Assembly (NCBI RefSeq): GCF_017874715.1
Contig: NZ_JAGGLR010000001.1
Span: 186,001 to 250,000, forward strand
Direction of reading: 5' to 3'
Length of the DNA stretch: 64,000 bases
Source: Streptomyces iranensis
Lineage (GTDB): Bacteria > Actinomycetota > Actinomycetes > Streptomycetales > Streptomycetaceae
The stretch's first letter is position 1. Each line of letters starts with the position of its first letter. Shown piece after piece: positions 28,432 to 36,765 of this stretch. Below the pieces are notes generated by a model. It searched no databases. It worked only from the letters and a program-made list of their open reading frames with translations, and was not told the origin of the DNA. The position numbers and the translations under genes are program-made.

Positions 28432-29364
28432 GTGCACGAACTGCCGCAAACGCTGGTCAACGGCCTGACCCTCGGCGCCCTCTACGGCTTGATCGCCATC
28501 GGGTACACCATGGTCTACGGCATTGTCCAGCTCATCAACTTCGCCCATGGCGAGATCTTCATGATCGGGGGCTTCGGGGCCCTCACCATCTACATCTGGC
28601 TGCCCAGCGGCACCGCGCTCGCCCTCGCCCTGCCCCTGATGCTGATCGGCGGCATCGTCGCCTCGGTCGCCATCGCCACCGCGGCGGAACGCTTCGCCTA
28701 CCGGCCCCTGCGCGGCGGCCCCCGGCTCGCCCCCCTGATCACCGCGATCGGTCTGTCCATCGCACTGCAGCAGGCCGTCTGGGCCTTCTACCCCGACGCC
28801 AAGAAGCCCCGCAGCTTCCCGCAGTTCGAGGGATCGTCGTTCGAGATCCTCGACAATCTGCACATCCAGCGCGGCGACGCCTTCCTCCTCATCGCCGCCC
28901 CGCTGTGCATGCTCGCCCTGGGTCTGTTCGTCTCCAAGAGCCGGGCCGGCCGCGCCATGCAGGCCACCGCGCAGGATCCCGACACCGCCAAGCTCATGGG
29001 CATCAACACCGACCGCATCATCGTGATGGCCTTCGCCATCGGCGGTGCGTTCGCCGCCGTCGCCGCCCTGTCCCACGGGCTCAAGTACGGCCAGATCAAC
29101 TTCGAGATGGGCTTCATCGCCGGTCTCAAGGCGTTCACCGCCGCCGTGCTCGGCGGCATCGGCAACATCTACGGCGCCATGCTCGGCGGCGTCGTCCTGG
29201 GCATCGTCGAGGCTCTGGCCATCAAGTACATCCAGGACATACCCGGGATGGACCAGCTCGGCGGCGGTGCCTGGAAGGACGTATGGGCCTTCACCCTGCT
29301 CATCGTCGTCCTGCTGGTCAGGCCACAGGGTCTGCTCGGCGAACGCGTAGCGGACCGGGCGTGA
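28432..29364 (+). CDS. livH: branched-chain amino acid ABC transporter permease LivH
   Basis: A 310-residue integral membrane protein with about eight hydrophobic helices. The family start LVNGLTLGALYGLIAIGYTMVYGIVQLINFAHGE is diagnostic of LivH. The cytoplasmic loop RAMQATAQDPDTAKLMGINTDRI carries the EAA-like ATPase contact region. GTG 28432 follows GGAGG. It pairs with LivM to form the translocation path in the inner membrane. Confidence 0.95.
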   Translation: MHELPQTLVNGLTLGALYGLIAIGYTMVYGIVQLINFAHGEIFMIGGFGALTIYIWLPSGTALALALPLMLIGGIVASVAIATAAERFAYRPLRGGPRLAPLITAIGLSIALQQAVWAFYPDAKKPRSFPQFEGSSFEILDNLHIQRGDAFLLIAAPLCMLALGLFVSKSRAGRAMQATAQDPDTAKLMGINTDRIIVMAFAIGGAFAAVAALSHGLKYGQINFEMGFIAGLKAFTAAVLGGIGNIYGAMLGGVVLGIVEALAIKYIQDIPGMDQLGGGAWKDVWAFTLLIVVLLVRPQGLLGERVADRA

Positions 29365-29376
29365 GGGAGTGAACCG

Positions 29377-31131
29377 ATGACCACCGACAAGACCCAGCCC
29401 ACCGCCGTGCGCAAGGCCGAGGCCGGCGCACCCGCCCCGCGCACCACCCTGCTCCGGGCCCTGACCGCGGCCGGCGGCGCCGCCGCCGTCGTCTCCACCT
29501 TCCTCGCCTGGACCTGGACGGCCGAGTTCCCCGGCGATCTGACCGTCTACGGCTACCCCGGCGGACTGCAGCTCCTCACCCTCGTCCTAGGAATCGCCAC
29601 CGGCGTCTTCGCGCTGGCCGCCCTCGACCTGAAGGGCCTGCGCTGGCTCACCCCCAGCGGCTCCACCCAGGCGCTGCGGATGCTGGCCCTCGGCACCTTC
29701 GCCGTCACCTGGTTCACCGTCATCGCCATCGCGGTGGATCTGGACGGCCTGGTCAACCTGGAACCCGGCGGCTGGATCGCCGCCGTGGTCACCGCCGTGC
29801 CCGTGGCCACCACCTTCCTGCTCCCGGACGACACCCGCCCCCTGTGCCGCCCCAAGGAGCTGCCCTCCTGGGCCGAGATCCTGATCATCGCGGCGGTCTT
29901 CGCCGTCGGCCTCTACGTGGTCAACTACGGCATCCAGACCGACGCCGACCACCCCGAGCCGTTCATCGGCTACCTCATCGCCGTCGGATTCGCCGCCGTC
30001 GCCCTGGTCAAGGCCGGGCTCATCAGCCGGGTCAGCGAGCTCACCAACTCCTACCGCTCCGTCACCCTGGTGGCGGCGCTGATCACCGCGATCGTCTTCC
30101 CCTTCTTCCAGGACAAGTCCAGCTTCACCGAACTGGGCGTCAACATCGCCATCTTCGCGACCGTCGCCCTCGGCCTGAACATCGTCGTCGGCCTCGCGGG
30201 CCTCCTGGACCTCGGGTATGTCGCCTTCCTCGGCGTCGGCGCCTACACCGCCGCCCTGGTCTCCGGGTCCACCGCCTCGACGATCGACGTCAGGTTCCCG
30301 TTCTGGGCCGCCGTGATCACCGGCGGCGTGGTCTCCCTGATCTTCGGTGTGGTCATCGGCGCCCCCACCCTGCGGCTGCGCGGTGACTATCTCGCCATCG
30401 TGACCCTCGGCTTCGGAGAGATCTTCCGTCTCGCCATGCTGAACCTCGACGGCACCTCCGGTCCCTCCGTCACCAACGGCCCGGACGGCATCCCCAACAT
30501 CCCCCCGCTGGAGATCTTCGGGTTCAACTTCAACGACGAGCACAGCGTCGGCGGAATCAGCCTCGACTCCAACGGCAACTACTACCTGCTGATGCTTCTG
30601 GTCACGGTGGTCGTCGTGCTGATCTTCAGCCGGGCGGGCAACTCCCGTATCGGCCGTGCCTGGGTCGCCATCCGCGAGGACGAGACCGCCGCCACCGCCA
30701 TGGGCATCAACGGATTCCGGGTCAAGCTCATCGCCTTCGCGCTCGGCGCCACCCTGGCCGGGGTCGCCGGCGCCGTATGGGCCCACTTCCAGTCCACGGT
30801 CGTCCCCGAGCAGTACGTCTTCGCCGGACCCGTCCCGCCCAACTCCACCTTCCTGGTGGCCGCCGTCATCCTCGGCGGCATGGGCACCATCGGCGGCCCG
30901 CTGCTCGGCGCCACCCTGCTCTATCTGATCCCCAAGAAGCTGGAGTTCCTCCAGGACTACCAGCTCCTCGCCTTCGGTGTCGCGCTCATCCTGCTGATGC
31001 GCTTCCGCCCCGAGGGGATCGTCCCCAACCGGCGGCAGCAGCTCGAGTACCACGAGACCGGCCAGCTCGACGTCCCCGGCGCCACCGGACTCAAGGACGG
31101 TGCCGTCGGCGTCACCAAGGCGGAGGCATGA
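29377..31131 (+). CDS. livM: branched-chain amino acid ABC transporter permease LivM, N-terminally extended
   Basis: A 584-residue membrane protein. The LivM core occupies about residues 240-555 (LGLNIVVGLAGLLDLGYVAFLGVGAY, RGDYLAIVTLGFGEIFRL, SRIGRAWVAIREDETAATAMGIN). The N-terminal 230 residues add about five or six hydrophobic segments not found in E. coli LivM, a form I associate with actinobacteria. It starts 12 bp after livH and its TGA overlaps the livG ATG. Confidence 0.94.
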   Translation: MTTDKTQPTAVRKAEAGAPAPRTTLLRALTAAGGAAAVVSTFLAWTWTAEFPGDLTVYGYPGGLQLLTLVLGIATGVFALAALDLKGLRWLTPSGSTQALRMLALGTFAVTWFTVIAIAVDLDGLVNLEPGGWIAAVVTAVPVATTFLLPDDTRPLCRPKELPSWAEILIIAAVFAVGLYVVNYGIQTDADHPEPFIGYLIAVGFAAVALVKAGLISRVSELTNSYRSVTLVAALITAIVFPFFQDKSSFTELGVNIAIFATVALGLNIVVGLAGLLDLGYVAFLGVGAYTAALVSGSTASTIDVRFPFWAAVITGGVVSLIFGVVIGAPTLRLRGDYLAIVTLGFGEIFRLAMLNLDGTSGPSVTNGPDGIPNIPPLEIFGFNFNDEHSVGGISLDSNGNYYLLMLLVTVVVVLIFSRAGNSRIGRAWVAIREDETAATAMGINGFRVKLIAFALGATLAGVAGAVWAHFQSTVVPEQYVFAGPVPPNSTFLVAAVILGGMGTIGGPLLGATLLYLIPKKLEFLQDYQLLAFGVALILLMRFRPEGIVPNRRQQLEYHETGQLDVPGATGLKDGAVGVTKAEA

Positions 31132-32045
31132 CAGCGATGACCACCACCACGACCTCCCCCGTGCTCACCGCCACCGGCGTCACCATGCGCTTCGGCGGTC
31201 TCACGGCCGTACAAGCGGTCGACCTCGACGTCCACCCCGGCGAGATCGTCGGCCTCATCGGGCCCAACGGCGCGGGCAAGACCACCTTCTTCAACTGCCT
31301 CACCGGTCTCTACGTCCCCACCGAGGGCAGCGTCGCCTACCGGGGCACCGTGCTGCCGCCCAAGCCCCACCTCGTCACCCAGGCGGGCATCGCGCGCACC
31401 TTCCAGAACATCCGGCTCTTCGCCAATATGACGGTCCTGGAGAACGTGCTCGTCGGCCGCCACACCCGCACCAAGGAGGGCCTGTGGTCGGCCCTGCTGC
31501 GCGGCCCCGGCTTCAAGCGCGCCGAGGCCGCCTCCAAGGCCCGTGCCATGGAACTCCTGGAGTTCACCGGCCTCGCCGACAAGGCCGACCACCTCTCCCG
31601 CAACCTCCCCTACGGCGAGCAGCGCAAGCTGGAGATCGCCCGCGCCCTCGCCAGCGACCCCGGGCTGCTGCTGCTCGACGAACCCACCGCCGGAATGAAC
31701 CCCCAGGAGACCCGCGCCACCGAGGAACTGGTCTTCGCCATCCGGGACCTGGGCACCGCCGTGCTCGTCATCGAGCACGACATGCGCTTCATCTTCAACC
31801 TCTGCGACCGGGTCGCCGTGCTCGTCCAGGGCCAGAAGCTCGTCGAGGGCACCTCGGAGGTCGTCCAGAGCGACGAGCGCGTCATCGCCGCCTACCTCGG
31901 CACCCCCTTCGAGGGCGCGCCGGGCGCGGAGGAGGCCGCCGAGGTCGAGGCCGCGGAGGCCGGTGCCACGCCCGGAGCCACGGGCGGGGCCACGCAGGAC
32001 GGGGCCCAGCGGGGCACCACAGCACGTACGGAGGACGGACAGTGA
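31128..32045 (+). CDS. livG: branched-chain amino acid ABC transporter ATP-binding protein LivG
   Basis: A 305-residue ATPase. Walker A GPNGAGKTT is near residue 46, then the LivG-specific TQAGIARTFQNIRLFANMTVLENVLVG, the signature YGEQRKLEIARAL, Walker B LLLLDEPTAGMNP, and the H-loop IEHDM. The last 40 residues are an Ala/Glu/Gly/Thr-rich tail. ATG 31128 overlaps the livM stop (ATGA); ATG 31137 is an alternative. It powers LivHM together with LivF. Confidence 0.95.
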   Translation: MTAMTTTTTSPVLTATGVTMRFGGLTAVQAVDLDVHPGEIVGLIGPNGAGKTTFFNCLTGLYVPTEGSVAYRGTVLPPKPHLVTQAGIARTFQNIRLFANMTVLENVLVGRHTRTKEGLWSALLRGPGFKRAEAASKARAMELLEFTGLADKADHLSRNLPYGEQRKLEIARALASDPGLLLLDEPTAGMNPQETRATEELVFAIRDLGTAVLVIEHDMRFIFNLCDRVAVLVQGQKLVEGTSEVVQSDERVIAAYLGTPFEGAPGAEEAAEVEAAEAGATPGATGGATQDGAQRGTTARTEDGQ

Positions 32046-32758
32046 CCGCACTGCTCGAGGTCGAGGACCTGCGCGTCGCCTACGGCAAGATCGAGGCCGT
32101 CAAGGGCATCTCGTTCAGCGTCGAGGCCGGACAGGTCGTCACCCTCATCGGTACCAATGGCGCGGGCAAGACGACCACGCTGCGCACCCTGTCCGGCCTG
32201 CTCCAGCCGCTCGGCGGGGAGATCCGCTTCGACGGCAAACCGCTGCGGGGCGTCCCCGCGCACAAGATCGTCGCCCTGGGGCTGGCCCATTCGCCCGAGG
32301 GGCGGCATATCTTCCCGCGGCTGTCGATCGCCGAGAACCTCCAGCTCGGAGCGTTCCTCCGGAAGGACGCGGACGGCATAGCCGCCGACATCCGATACGC
32401 CTACGAGCTCTTCCCCATCCTCGGCGAGCGCCGCACCCAGGCGGCGGGCACCCTCTCCGGCGGTGAGCAGCAGATGCTCGCGATGGGCCGGGCGCTGATG
32501 TCCCGCCCCAAGCTGCTGATGCTCGACGAGCCCTCGATGGGCCTCTCGCCGATCATGATGCAGAAGATCATGCAGACCATCGCCGAGCTCAAGTCCCAGG
32601 GCACGACGATCCTGCTGGTCGAGCAGAACGCCCAGGCCGCTCTGTCGCTGGCCGACCAGGGCCATGTGATGGAGATCGGCAAGATCGTGCTGTCGGGAAC
32701 GGGCGAGACTCTGCTCCACGACGAATCGGTGCGGAAGGCGTACCTCGGCGAGGACTGA
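32042..32758 (+). CDS. livF: branched-chain amino acid ABC transporter ATP-binding protein LivF
   Basis: A 238-residue ATPase of LivF length. Walker A GTNGAGKTTTLRTLSGL is near residue 38, LGLAHSPEGRHIFPRLSIAENLQLGAF follows, the signature is LSGGEQQMLAMGRALM, and Walker B is LLMLDEPSMGLSP. GTG 32042 overlaps the livG stop (GTGA). It is the last gene of the operon and is followed at once by a strong terminator. Confidence 0.95.
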   Translation: MTALLEVEDLRVAYGKIEAVKGISFSVEAGQVVTLIGTNGAGKTTTLRTLSGLLQPLGGEIRFDGKPLRGVPAHKIVALGLAHSPEGRHIFPRLSIAENLQLGAFLRKDADGIAADIRYAYELFPILGERRTQAAGTLSGGEQQMLAMGRALMSRPKLLMLDEPSMGLSPIMMQKIMQTIAELKSQGTTILLVEQNAQAALSLADQGHVMEIGKIVLSGTGETLLHDESVRKAYLGED

Positions 32759-32766
32759 GGCCCGAC

Positions 32767-32809
32767 GGGAAGGGCCCGCACCGCCGCTCGGGCGGTGCGG
32801 GCCCTTCCC
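32767..32809 (+). terminator. liv operon terminator
   Basis: A perfect 19-bp G/C-rich stem (32767-32785 with 32791-32809) with a 5-base loop, nine bases after the livF stop. It lies between the convergent liv operon and the ANTAR regulator gene. Confidence 0.92.
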
Positions 32810-32815
32810 TCTTCC

Positions 32816-32863
32816 ACTGCTCCTTGTCGGCCGCCTTCTACTGCTCCTTGTCGGCGGCCTTCT
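32816..32863. repeat. 24-bp duplication at the end of the ANTAR regulator gene
   Basis: The bases at 32840-32863, the last codons of the minus-strand regulator, recur with few changes at 32816-32839, beyond its stop (32838-32840). In the outer copy the TAG stop position reads TGG. Confidence 0.88.
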
Positions 32864-33479
32864 TCTCCGCCGCGTCCTCGATGACGGCCTCCGCCACCTG
32901 CTGCATCGACAGCCGGCGGTCCATCGAGGTCTTCTGGATCCAGCGGAAGGCGGCGGGCTCGGTCAGCCCGTACTGGGTCTGAAGGACGCTCTTGGCCCGG
33001 TCGACCAGTTTCCGGGTCTCCAGCCGCTGGGAGAGGTCGGCGACCTCCTGCTCCAGGGTCTTCAGTTCGGTGAAGCGGGAGACGGCCATCTCGATGGCCG
33101 GGACCACATCGCTCTTGCTGAACGGCTTCACGAGATACGCCATCGCCCCGGCGTCCCGGGCCCGTTCGACCAGTTCGCGCTGGGAGAAGGCGGTCAGCAT
33201 CAGCACGGGGGCGATGCGGTCGGCCGCGATCCGCTCGGCGGCGGAGATGCCGTCGAGCACCGGCATCTTCACATCGAGGATGACGAGGTCGGGGTGGTGC
33301 TCCTGGGCGAGCGCGACAGCCGTCTCGCCATCGCCCGCCTCGCCTACGACGGAGTACCCCTCCTCCTCGAGCATCTCCTTCAGGTCGAGGCGGATGAGGG
33401 CCTCGTCCTCGGCGATGACGACGCGGGTTGTCTGCGGTGGGACGTGCGACTGCGCGTCGGGGGCGTCAGCGGTGCTCAC
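32838..33479 (-). CDS. ANTAR-domain response regulator (PdtaR-like)
   Basis: A 213-residue protein. The receiver domain spans residues 19-135, with acidic pocket E24/D25, phospho-acceptor D69 in VILDVKMPVLDG, Thr in MLTAFS and Lys in YLVKPFSKSD. A helical linker leads to an ANTAR RNA-binding domain at about 145-200 (LETRKLVDRAKSVLQTQYGLTEPAAFRWIQKTSMDRR). ANTAR regulators bind paired hairpins in nascent RNA to prevent termination. GTG 33479 is chosen because GAGGAG precedes it. Targets are unknown; the strong liv terminator next door belongs to another transcript. Confidence 0.92.
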   Translation of the reverse strand: MSTADAPDAQSHVPPQTTRVVIAEDEALIRLDLKEMLEEEGYSVVGEAGDGETAVALAQEHHPDLVILDVKMPVLDGISAAERIAADRIAPVLMLTAFSQRELVERARDAGAMAYLVKPFSKSDVVPAIEMAVSRFTELKTLEQEVADLSQRLETRKLVDRAKSVLQTQYGLTEPAAFRWIQKTSMDRRLSMQQVAEAVIEDAAEKKAADKEQ

Positions 33480-33528
33480 TGTGCTCCTCGTTTTCCTGGC
33501 AGGTGGGGCAACCATGAGCCTACCTACG

Positions 33529-33558
33529 TCCACACGGGCGTGTGACACACGGTATGCT
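33529..33558 (+). promoter_or_regulatory. candidate promoter of tRNA-Leu
   Basis: TATGCT (33553-33558) with an imperfect -35, TCCACA (33529-33534), 18 bp upstream. A start near 33565 would be about ten bases before the tRNA. The -35 match is modest. Confidence 0.4.
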
Positions 33559-33574
33559 CCTGTCGGGGTCCCAA

Positions 33575-33658
33575 GCCGGGTTGATGGAATCGGCAGACAT
33601 GATCGCCTCAAAAGCGATTGCCCGAAAGGGCGTGCGGGTTCAAGTCCCGCACCCGGCA
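33575..33658 (+). tRNA. tRNA-Leu(CAA)
   Basis: The acceptor stem is GCCGGGT paired with ACCCGGC and discriminator A (33658). The anticodon stem is ATCGC/GCGAT with loop CTCAAAA, giving anticodon CAA for codon UUG. It has a long class II variable arm (GCCCGAAAGGGC) and T-arm TGCGGG-TTCAAGT-CCCGCA. CCA is not encoded. An HTH/LAGLIDADG-like gene follows 91 bp later. Confidence 0.95.
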
Positions 33659-33749
33659 CTTTTCATTGTCAGCCAAGCGGACCCCCACGTTCGCGTGGTA
33701 AGGGCCGAAATCATCGCAGCGCCGTCCATTCGAGTGCGACGCTCGACAC

Positions 33750-34298
33750 ATGAACGATTACAGTCCGTCCATTCGGCATCACGCTGTGGCGCTGATGCGG
33801 CAAGGCGTCGCCAATCGTGACGTGGCCGAGCTACTCGGAATTCCGCGGCGCACCGTCGGCTGGTGGCGGCATCAGGACCGACAACAGCGAGGCGAGCTCT
33901 TCGTGCCGCCCACCGACTGCCCCAGTTGCACCAGTCGAGCGTTCAACCACCCGGCGTATTCGTATCTGCTGGGCCTCTATCTCGGCGACGGCCATATCGT
34001 CTCCAAGCCCAAACAGCACCATCTGTCCATCTTCTGCGCCGACGCCTGGCCCGGTCTGATCGACGAGGCCGAGACCGCCATGCGCAAGGTGATGCCACTG
34101 CCCAGCGTGCAGCGGCGACAGAAGAACGGCTGTGCCGAGGTGAAGTCCTACACGAAGCACTGGACGTGCATGTTCCCGCAACACGGGCCGGGCAAGAAGC
34201 ATGGCCGCGTCGCGCGCGGCAGCGATCCGTTCAATATTTCCGTCGCCCGCCGCGCCTCCGTCGCCCTCATGGACAAGCACGTCGGGCCGAAGTACTGA
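33750..34298 (+). CDS. HTH/LAGLIDADG-like protein, internally shortened
   Basis: A 182-residue protein. Residues 7-40 form a helix-turn-helix (HAVALMRQGVANRDVAELLG then RTVGWWR). Residues 71-82 carry a LAGLIDADG-type helix (YLLGLYLGDGHI), the mark of homing endonuclease folds. A CPSC pair precedes it. Homologues as I recall them are about 250-270 residues with a second half (another G-[IL]-H-S-D-G motif) before the terminal SVARRASVALMDKHVGPKY. Here residue 150 or so, GKKHGR, runs almost directly into that terminal segment. An internal in-frame loss is likely, so nuclease activity is doubtful. The stop lies in a terminator stem. Confidence 0.72.
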   Translation: MNDYSPSIRHHAVALMRQGVANRDVAELLGIPRRTVGWWRHQDRQQRGELFVPPTDCPSCTSRAFNHPAYSYLLGLYLGDGHIVSKPKQHHLSIFCADAWPGLIDEAETAMRKVMPLPSVQRRQKNGCAEVKSYTKHWTCMFPQHGPGKKHGRVARGSDPFNISVARRASVALMDKHVGPKY

Positions 34299-34314
34299 AC
34301 CAGTACTTCGGCCC
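34284..34314. terminator. hairpin between convergent genes
   Basis: A 14-bp perfect stem (34284-34297 with 34301-34314) and 3-base loop. The left arm contains the last codons and part of the stop of the HTH/LAGLIDADG-like gene; the right arm lies 18 bp past the pyk stop. It is likely to act bidirectionally. Confidence 0.85.
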
Positions 34315-34331
34315 CCAGGAGCGAGGCTCGG

Positions 34332-35762
34332 TTACCTCAGGTCGTCCGCGCCGATGTGGTGGACGCGGACCAGGTTGGTGGAGCCGGAGACACCGGGCGG
34401 GGAACCGGCGGTGATGATGACCAGGTCGCCCTTCTTGCAGCGGCCGAGGCGCAGCAGTTCCTCGTCCACCTGGGCCACCATCTCGTCCGTGGAATCGACC
34501 ATCGGACCGAGGAAGGTCTCCACGCCCCAGGTCAGATTGAGCTGGGAGCGGGTGCCCGGCTCCGGGGTGAAGGCCAGCAGCGGGATCGGGGAGCGGTAGC
34601 GGGAGAGGCGGCGCACGGTGTCGCCGGACTGAGTGAAGGCGACGAGGAACTTCGCGCCGAGGAAGTCGCCCATCTCGGCCGCCGCGCGGGCCACCGCGCC
34701 GCCCTGGGTGCGGGGCTTGCTGCGCTCGGTGAGCGGGGGCAGGCCCTTGGCGAGGATGTCCTCCTCGGCGGCGGCCACGATGCGGCCCATCGTCTTGACC
34801 GTGACGATCGGGTACTTGCCGACGCTGGTCTCGCCCGAGAGCATCACCGCGTCCGTGCCGTCGATGACCGCGTTGGCGACGTCGGACGCCTCGGCCCGGG
34901 TGGGGCGGGAGTTCTCGATCATCGAGTCGAGCATCTGGGTGGCGACGATCACCGGCTTGGCGTTCCGCCTGGCCAGCTTGATCGCGCGCTTCTGGACGAT
35001 CGGCACCTGCTCCAGCGGCATCTCCACGCCGAGGTCGCCGCGGGCGACCATGATGCCGTCGAAGGCGTCGACGATCCCCTCGAGGTTCTCCACCGCCTGC
35101 GGCTTCTCGATCTTGGCGATGACGGGGAGCCGGCGGTCCTCCTCGTCCATCACCCGGTGGACGTCCACGACGTCGTTGCCGTTTCGGACGAAGGAGAGGG
35201 CGATGACATCGGCGCCGATGCGCAGGGCCCAGCGCAGGTCCTCGATGTCCTTCTTGGACAGCGCGGGGACGGAGACGGCCACACCGGGGAGGTTGAGCCC
35301 CTTGTGGTCGGAGATCATGCCGCCCTCGATGGCGATGGTGTGCACCCGGGGGCCGTCGATGTCGACGACCTCGAGGGTGACCCGGCCGTCGTCGACGAGG
35401 ATCCGCTCACCCTTGCTGACGTCGCCGGCCAGCCCCTCGTAGGTGGTGCCGCAGCGGAACCGGTCGCCCTCGATGGGTTCGACGGTGATGATGAACTCAT
35501 CCCCGCGTTCAAGGAGTACCGGCCCTTCACGGAAACGGCCGAGTCGAATCTTCGGACCTTGAAGGTCGGCGAGGATGCCGACGCTGCGGCCGGTTTCCAG
35601 CGAGGCTTTGCGCACTCGCCGATAACGCTCCTCGTGCTCGGCATAGGTGCCGTGGCTGAGGTTGAAGCGGGCCACGTCCATTCCGGCCTCGATGAGTGCC
35701 TTGATCTGCTCGTACGAGTCGGTGGCGGGTCCCAAAGTACAGACGATTTTTGCTCGGCGCAT
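34332..35762 (-). CDS. pyk: pyruvate kinase
   Basis: A 476-residue glycolytic enzyme converting phosphoenolpyruvate and ADP to pyruvate and ATP. Diagnostic blocks: MRRAKIVCTLGPATDS at the start, DVARFNLSHGTYAEHEERYRRVR, DLQGPKIRLGRF, ALSFVRNGNDVVDV, IAKIEKPQAVENLEGIVDAFDGIMVARGDLGVE (catalytic Lys and metal-binding Glu/Asp), TQMLDSMIENSRPTRAEASDVANAV. Length is normal. ATG 35762 gives the usual family N-terminus; the frame is open for 23 codons upstream without similarity. Confidence 0.97.
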   Translation of the reverse strand: MRRAKIVCTLGPATDSYEQIKALIEAGMDVARFNLSHGTYAEHEERYRRVRKASLETGRSVGILADLQGPKIRLGRFREGPVLLERGDEFIITVEPIEGDRFRCGTTYEGLAGDVSKGERILVDDGRVTLEVVDIDGPRVHTIAIEGGMISDHKGLNLPGVAVSVPALSKKDIEDLRWALRIGADVIALSFVRNGNDVVDVHRVMDEEDRRLPVIAKIEKPQAVENLEGIVDAFDGIMVARGDLGVEMPLEQVPIVQKRAIKLARRNAKPVIVATQMLDSMIENSRPTRAEASDVANAVIDGTDAVMLSGETSVGKYPIVTVKTMGRIVAAAEEDILAKGLPPLTERSKPRTQGGAVARAAAEMGDFLGAKFLVAFTQSGDTVRRLSRYRSPIPLLAFTPEPGTRSQLNLTWGVETFLGPMVDSTDEMVAQVDEELLRLGRCKKGDLVIITAGSPPGVSGSTNLVRVHHIGADDLR

Positions 35763-35919
35763 GATGCCGAGCCTATGACTTACCCGCGAGTAAAGAACCG
35801 GGAACCTCATACTCCTCCATGGCCTTTGCATGGCAGGTTATTGACAACTAATGAAACGTGCAGTGGGTCGCTCCGATGAGCGTTTCGGAGGGTGGTTCCG
35901 GGGCTCCGGAATGGGCGTT

Positions 35920-36660
35920 TCAGAGCTCGGGCGGGGTGATGGTGAAGCGCGCGTTGACGTGCGCGTACACCGTCTGGCGCTGCGGTTCCAGGTCGAGCGC
36001 GGCCACGGCGTCCCGGTCGGCGGGGCCGCCGTAGCCGGACCGGGCGCGCGGGGCGGCGACGGCCACGGGCTGGAACGGTCCCTCCTCCGCCTCCAGGTCG
36101 GCGAGCTCGGTGAGCGCCACCAGCCGGGCGCCGAGCGCTCCGGCGTACTCGCGGGCCCGCTGCACCGCCTCGCGCACCGCCTGCTGCCGGGCCCGGCCAT
36201 GGGCGGGCGAGTCGGGGCGCAGCCCCCACCAGGGGCCGTCGACGCGGGTGAGCTCGAGGTCGGCGAGGCGGGTGGTGAGCTCGCCCAGGGCGGTGAAGTC
36301 GGTGAGGGTCGCGGTGAGGTGCACCCGGCCGTGATAGGCCCGTACGCGCTCATGGCGGCTCTTGGGGTTGATCTCCGGGGTGACCGAGAAGGCGCCGGTC
36401 TCCAGCTTTTCGAGCGCCTCGCCGTAGGACTTCACCAGCTCCAGGACCTGGTTGTTGCGACGGGTGAGGTCTTCCAGGGCGGCGCGCCGGTCGGCGCCGC
36501 GGGCGCTGACGGTGACGGTGAGCCGGGCGATCTCGGGGTCGACCTCCAGGGTCGCCTCGCCGCGGACGGCGACGCGCGGGGTCTCGGGGGTGCCGTACGG
36601 CACGGGGGCGGCGGGCTGCGGCGGCGGGCCGGGCCGGGCGGGCTGGGGCGGCTGATTCAT
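35920..36660 (-). CDS. SIMPL (DUF541) domain protein
   Basis: A 246-residue protein. A Pro-rich start (residues 1-28) precedes the SIMPL domain: VAVRGEATLEVDPEIARLTVTVSARG, DRRAALEDLTRRNNQVLELVKSYG, FSVTPEI, YHGRVHLTATLTDFTALGELTTRLADL, and a C-terminal VYAHVNARFTITP. The family's function is unsettled; some members are exported, but here no signal peptide is visible. It is divergent from the nucleotidase gene, 105 bp apart. Confidence 0.87.
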   Translation of the reverse strand: MNQPPQPARPGPPPQPAAPVPYGTPETPRVAVRGEATLEVDPEIARLTVTVSARGADRRAALEDLTRRNNQVLELVKSYGEALEKLETGAFSVTPEINPKSRHERVRAYHGRVHLTATLTDFTALGELTTRLADLELTRVDGPWWGLRPDSPAHGRARQQAVREAVQRAREYAGALGARLVALTELADLEAEEGPFQPVAVAAPRARSGYGGPADRDAVAALDLEPQRQTVYAHVNARFTITPPEL

Positions 36661-36765
36661 GGCGGCTCCCGGTCAGATGCGCGAGGGCTGGTGCGAAGCG
36701 GTGCGGTTGGGCCAGAATCTACGCGCGTTGTGCCCAATTCGCAGGTATCTCAGGGGAGATCAGCC

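Noticed and set aside
33575..34314. Integrated genomic island at tRNA-Leu
   Set aside because: No integrase, no duplicated tRNA 3' end and the next genes are core (pyk); only one small protein is present.
35838..35860. TTGACA-like box upstream of the pyk start region on the + strand
   Set aside because: No matching -10 at suitable spacing and no + strand gene nearby that would use it.
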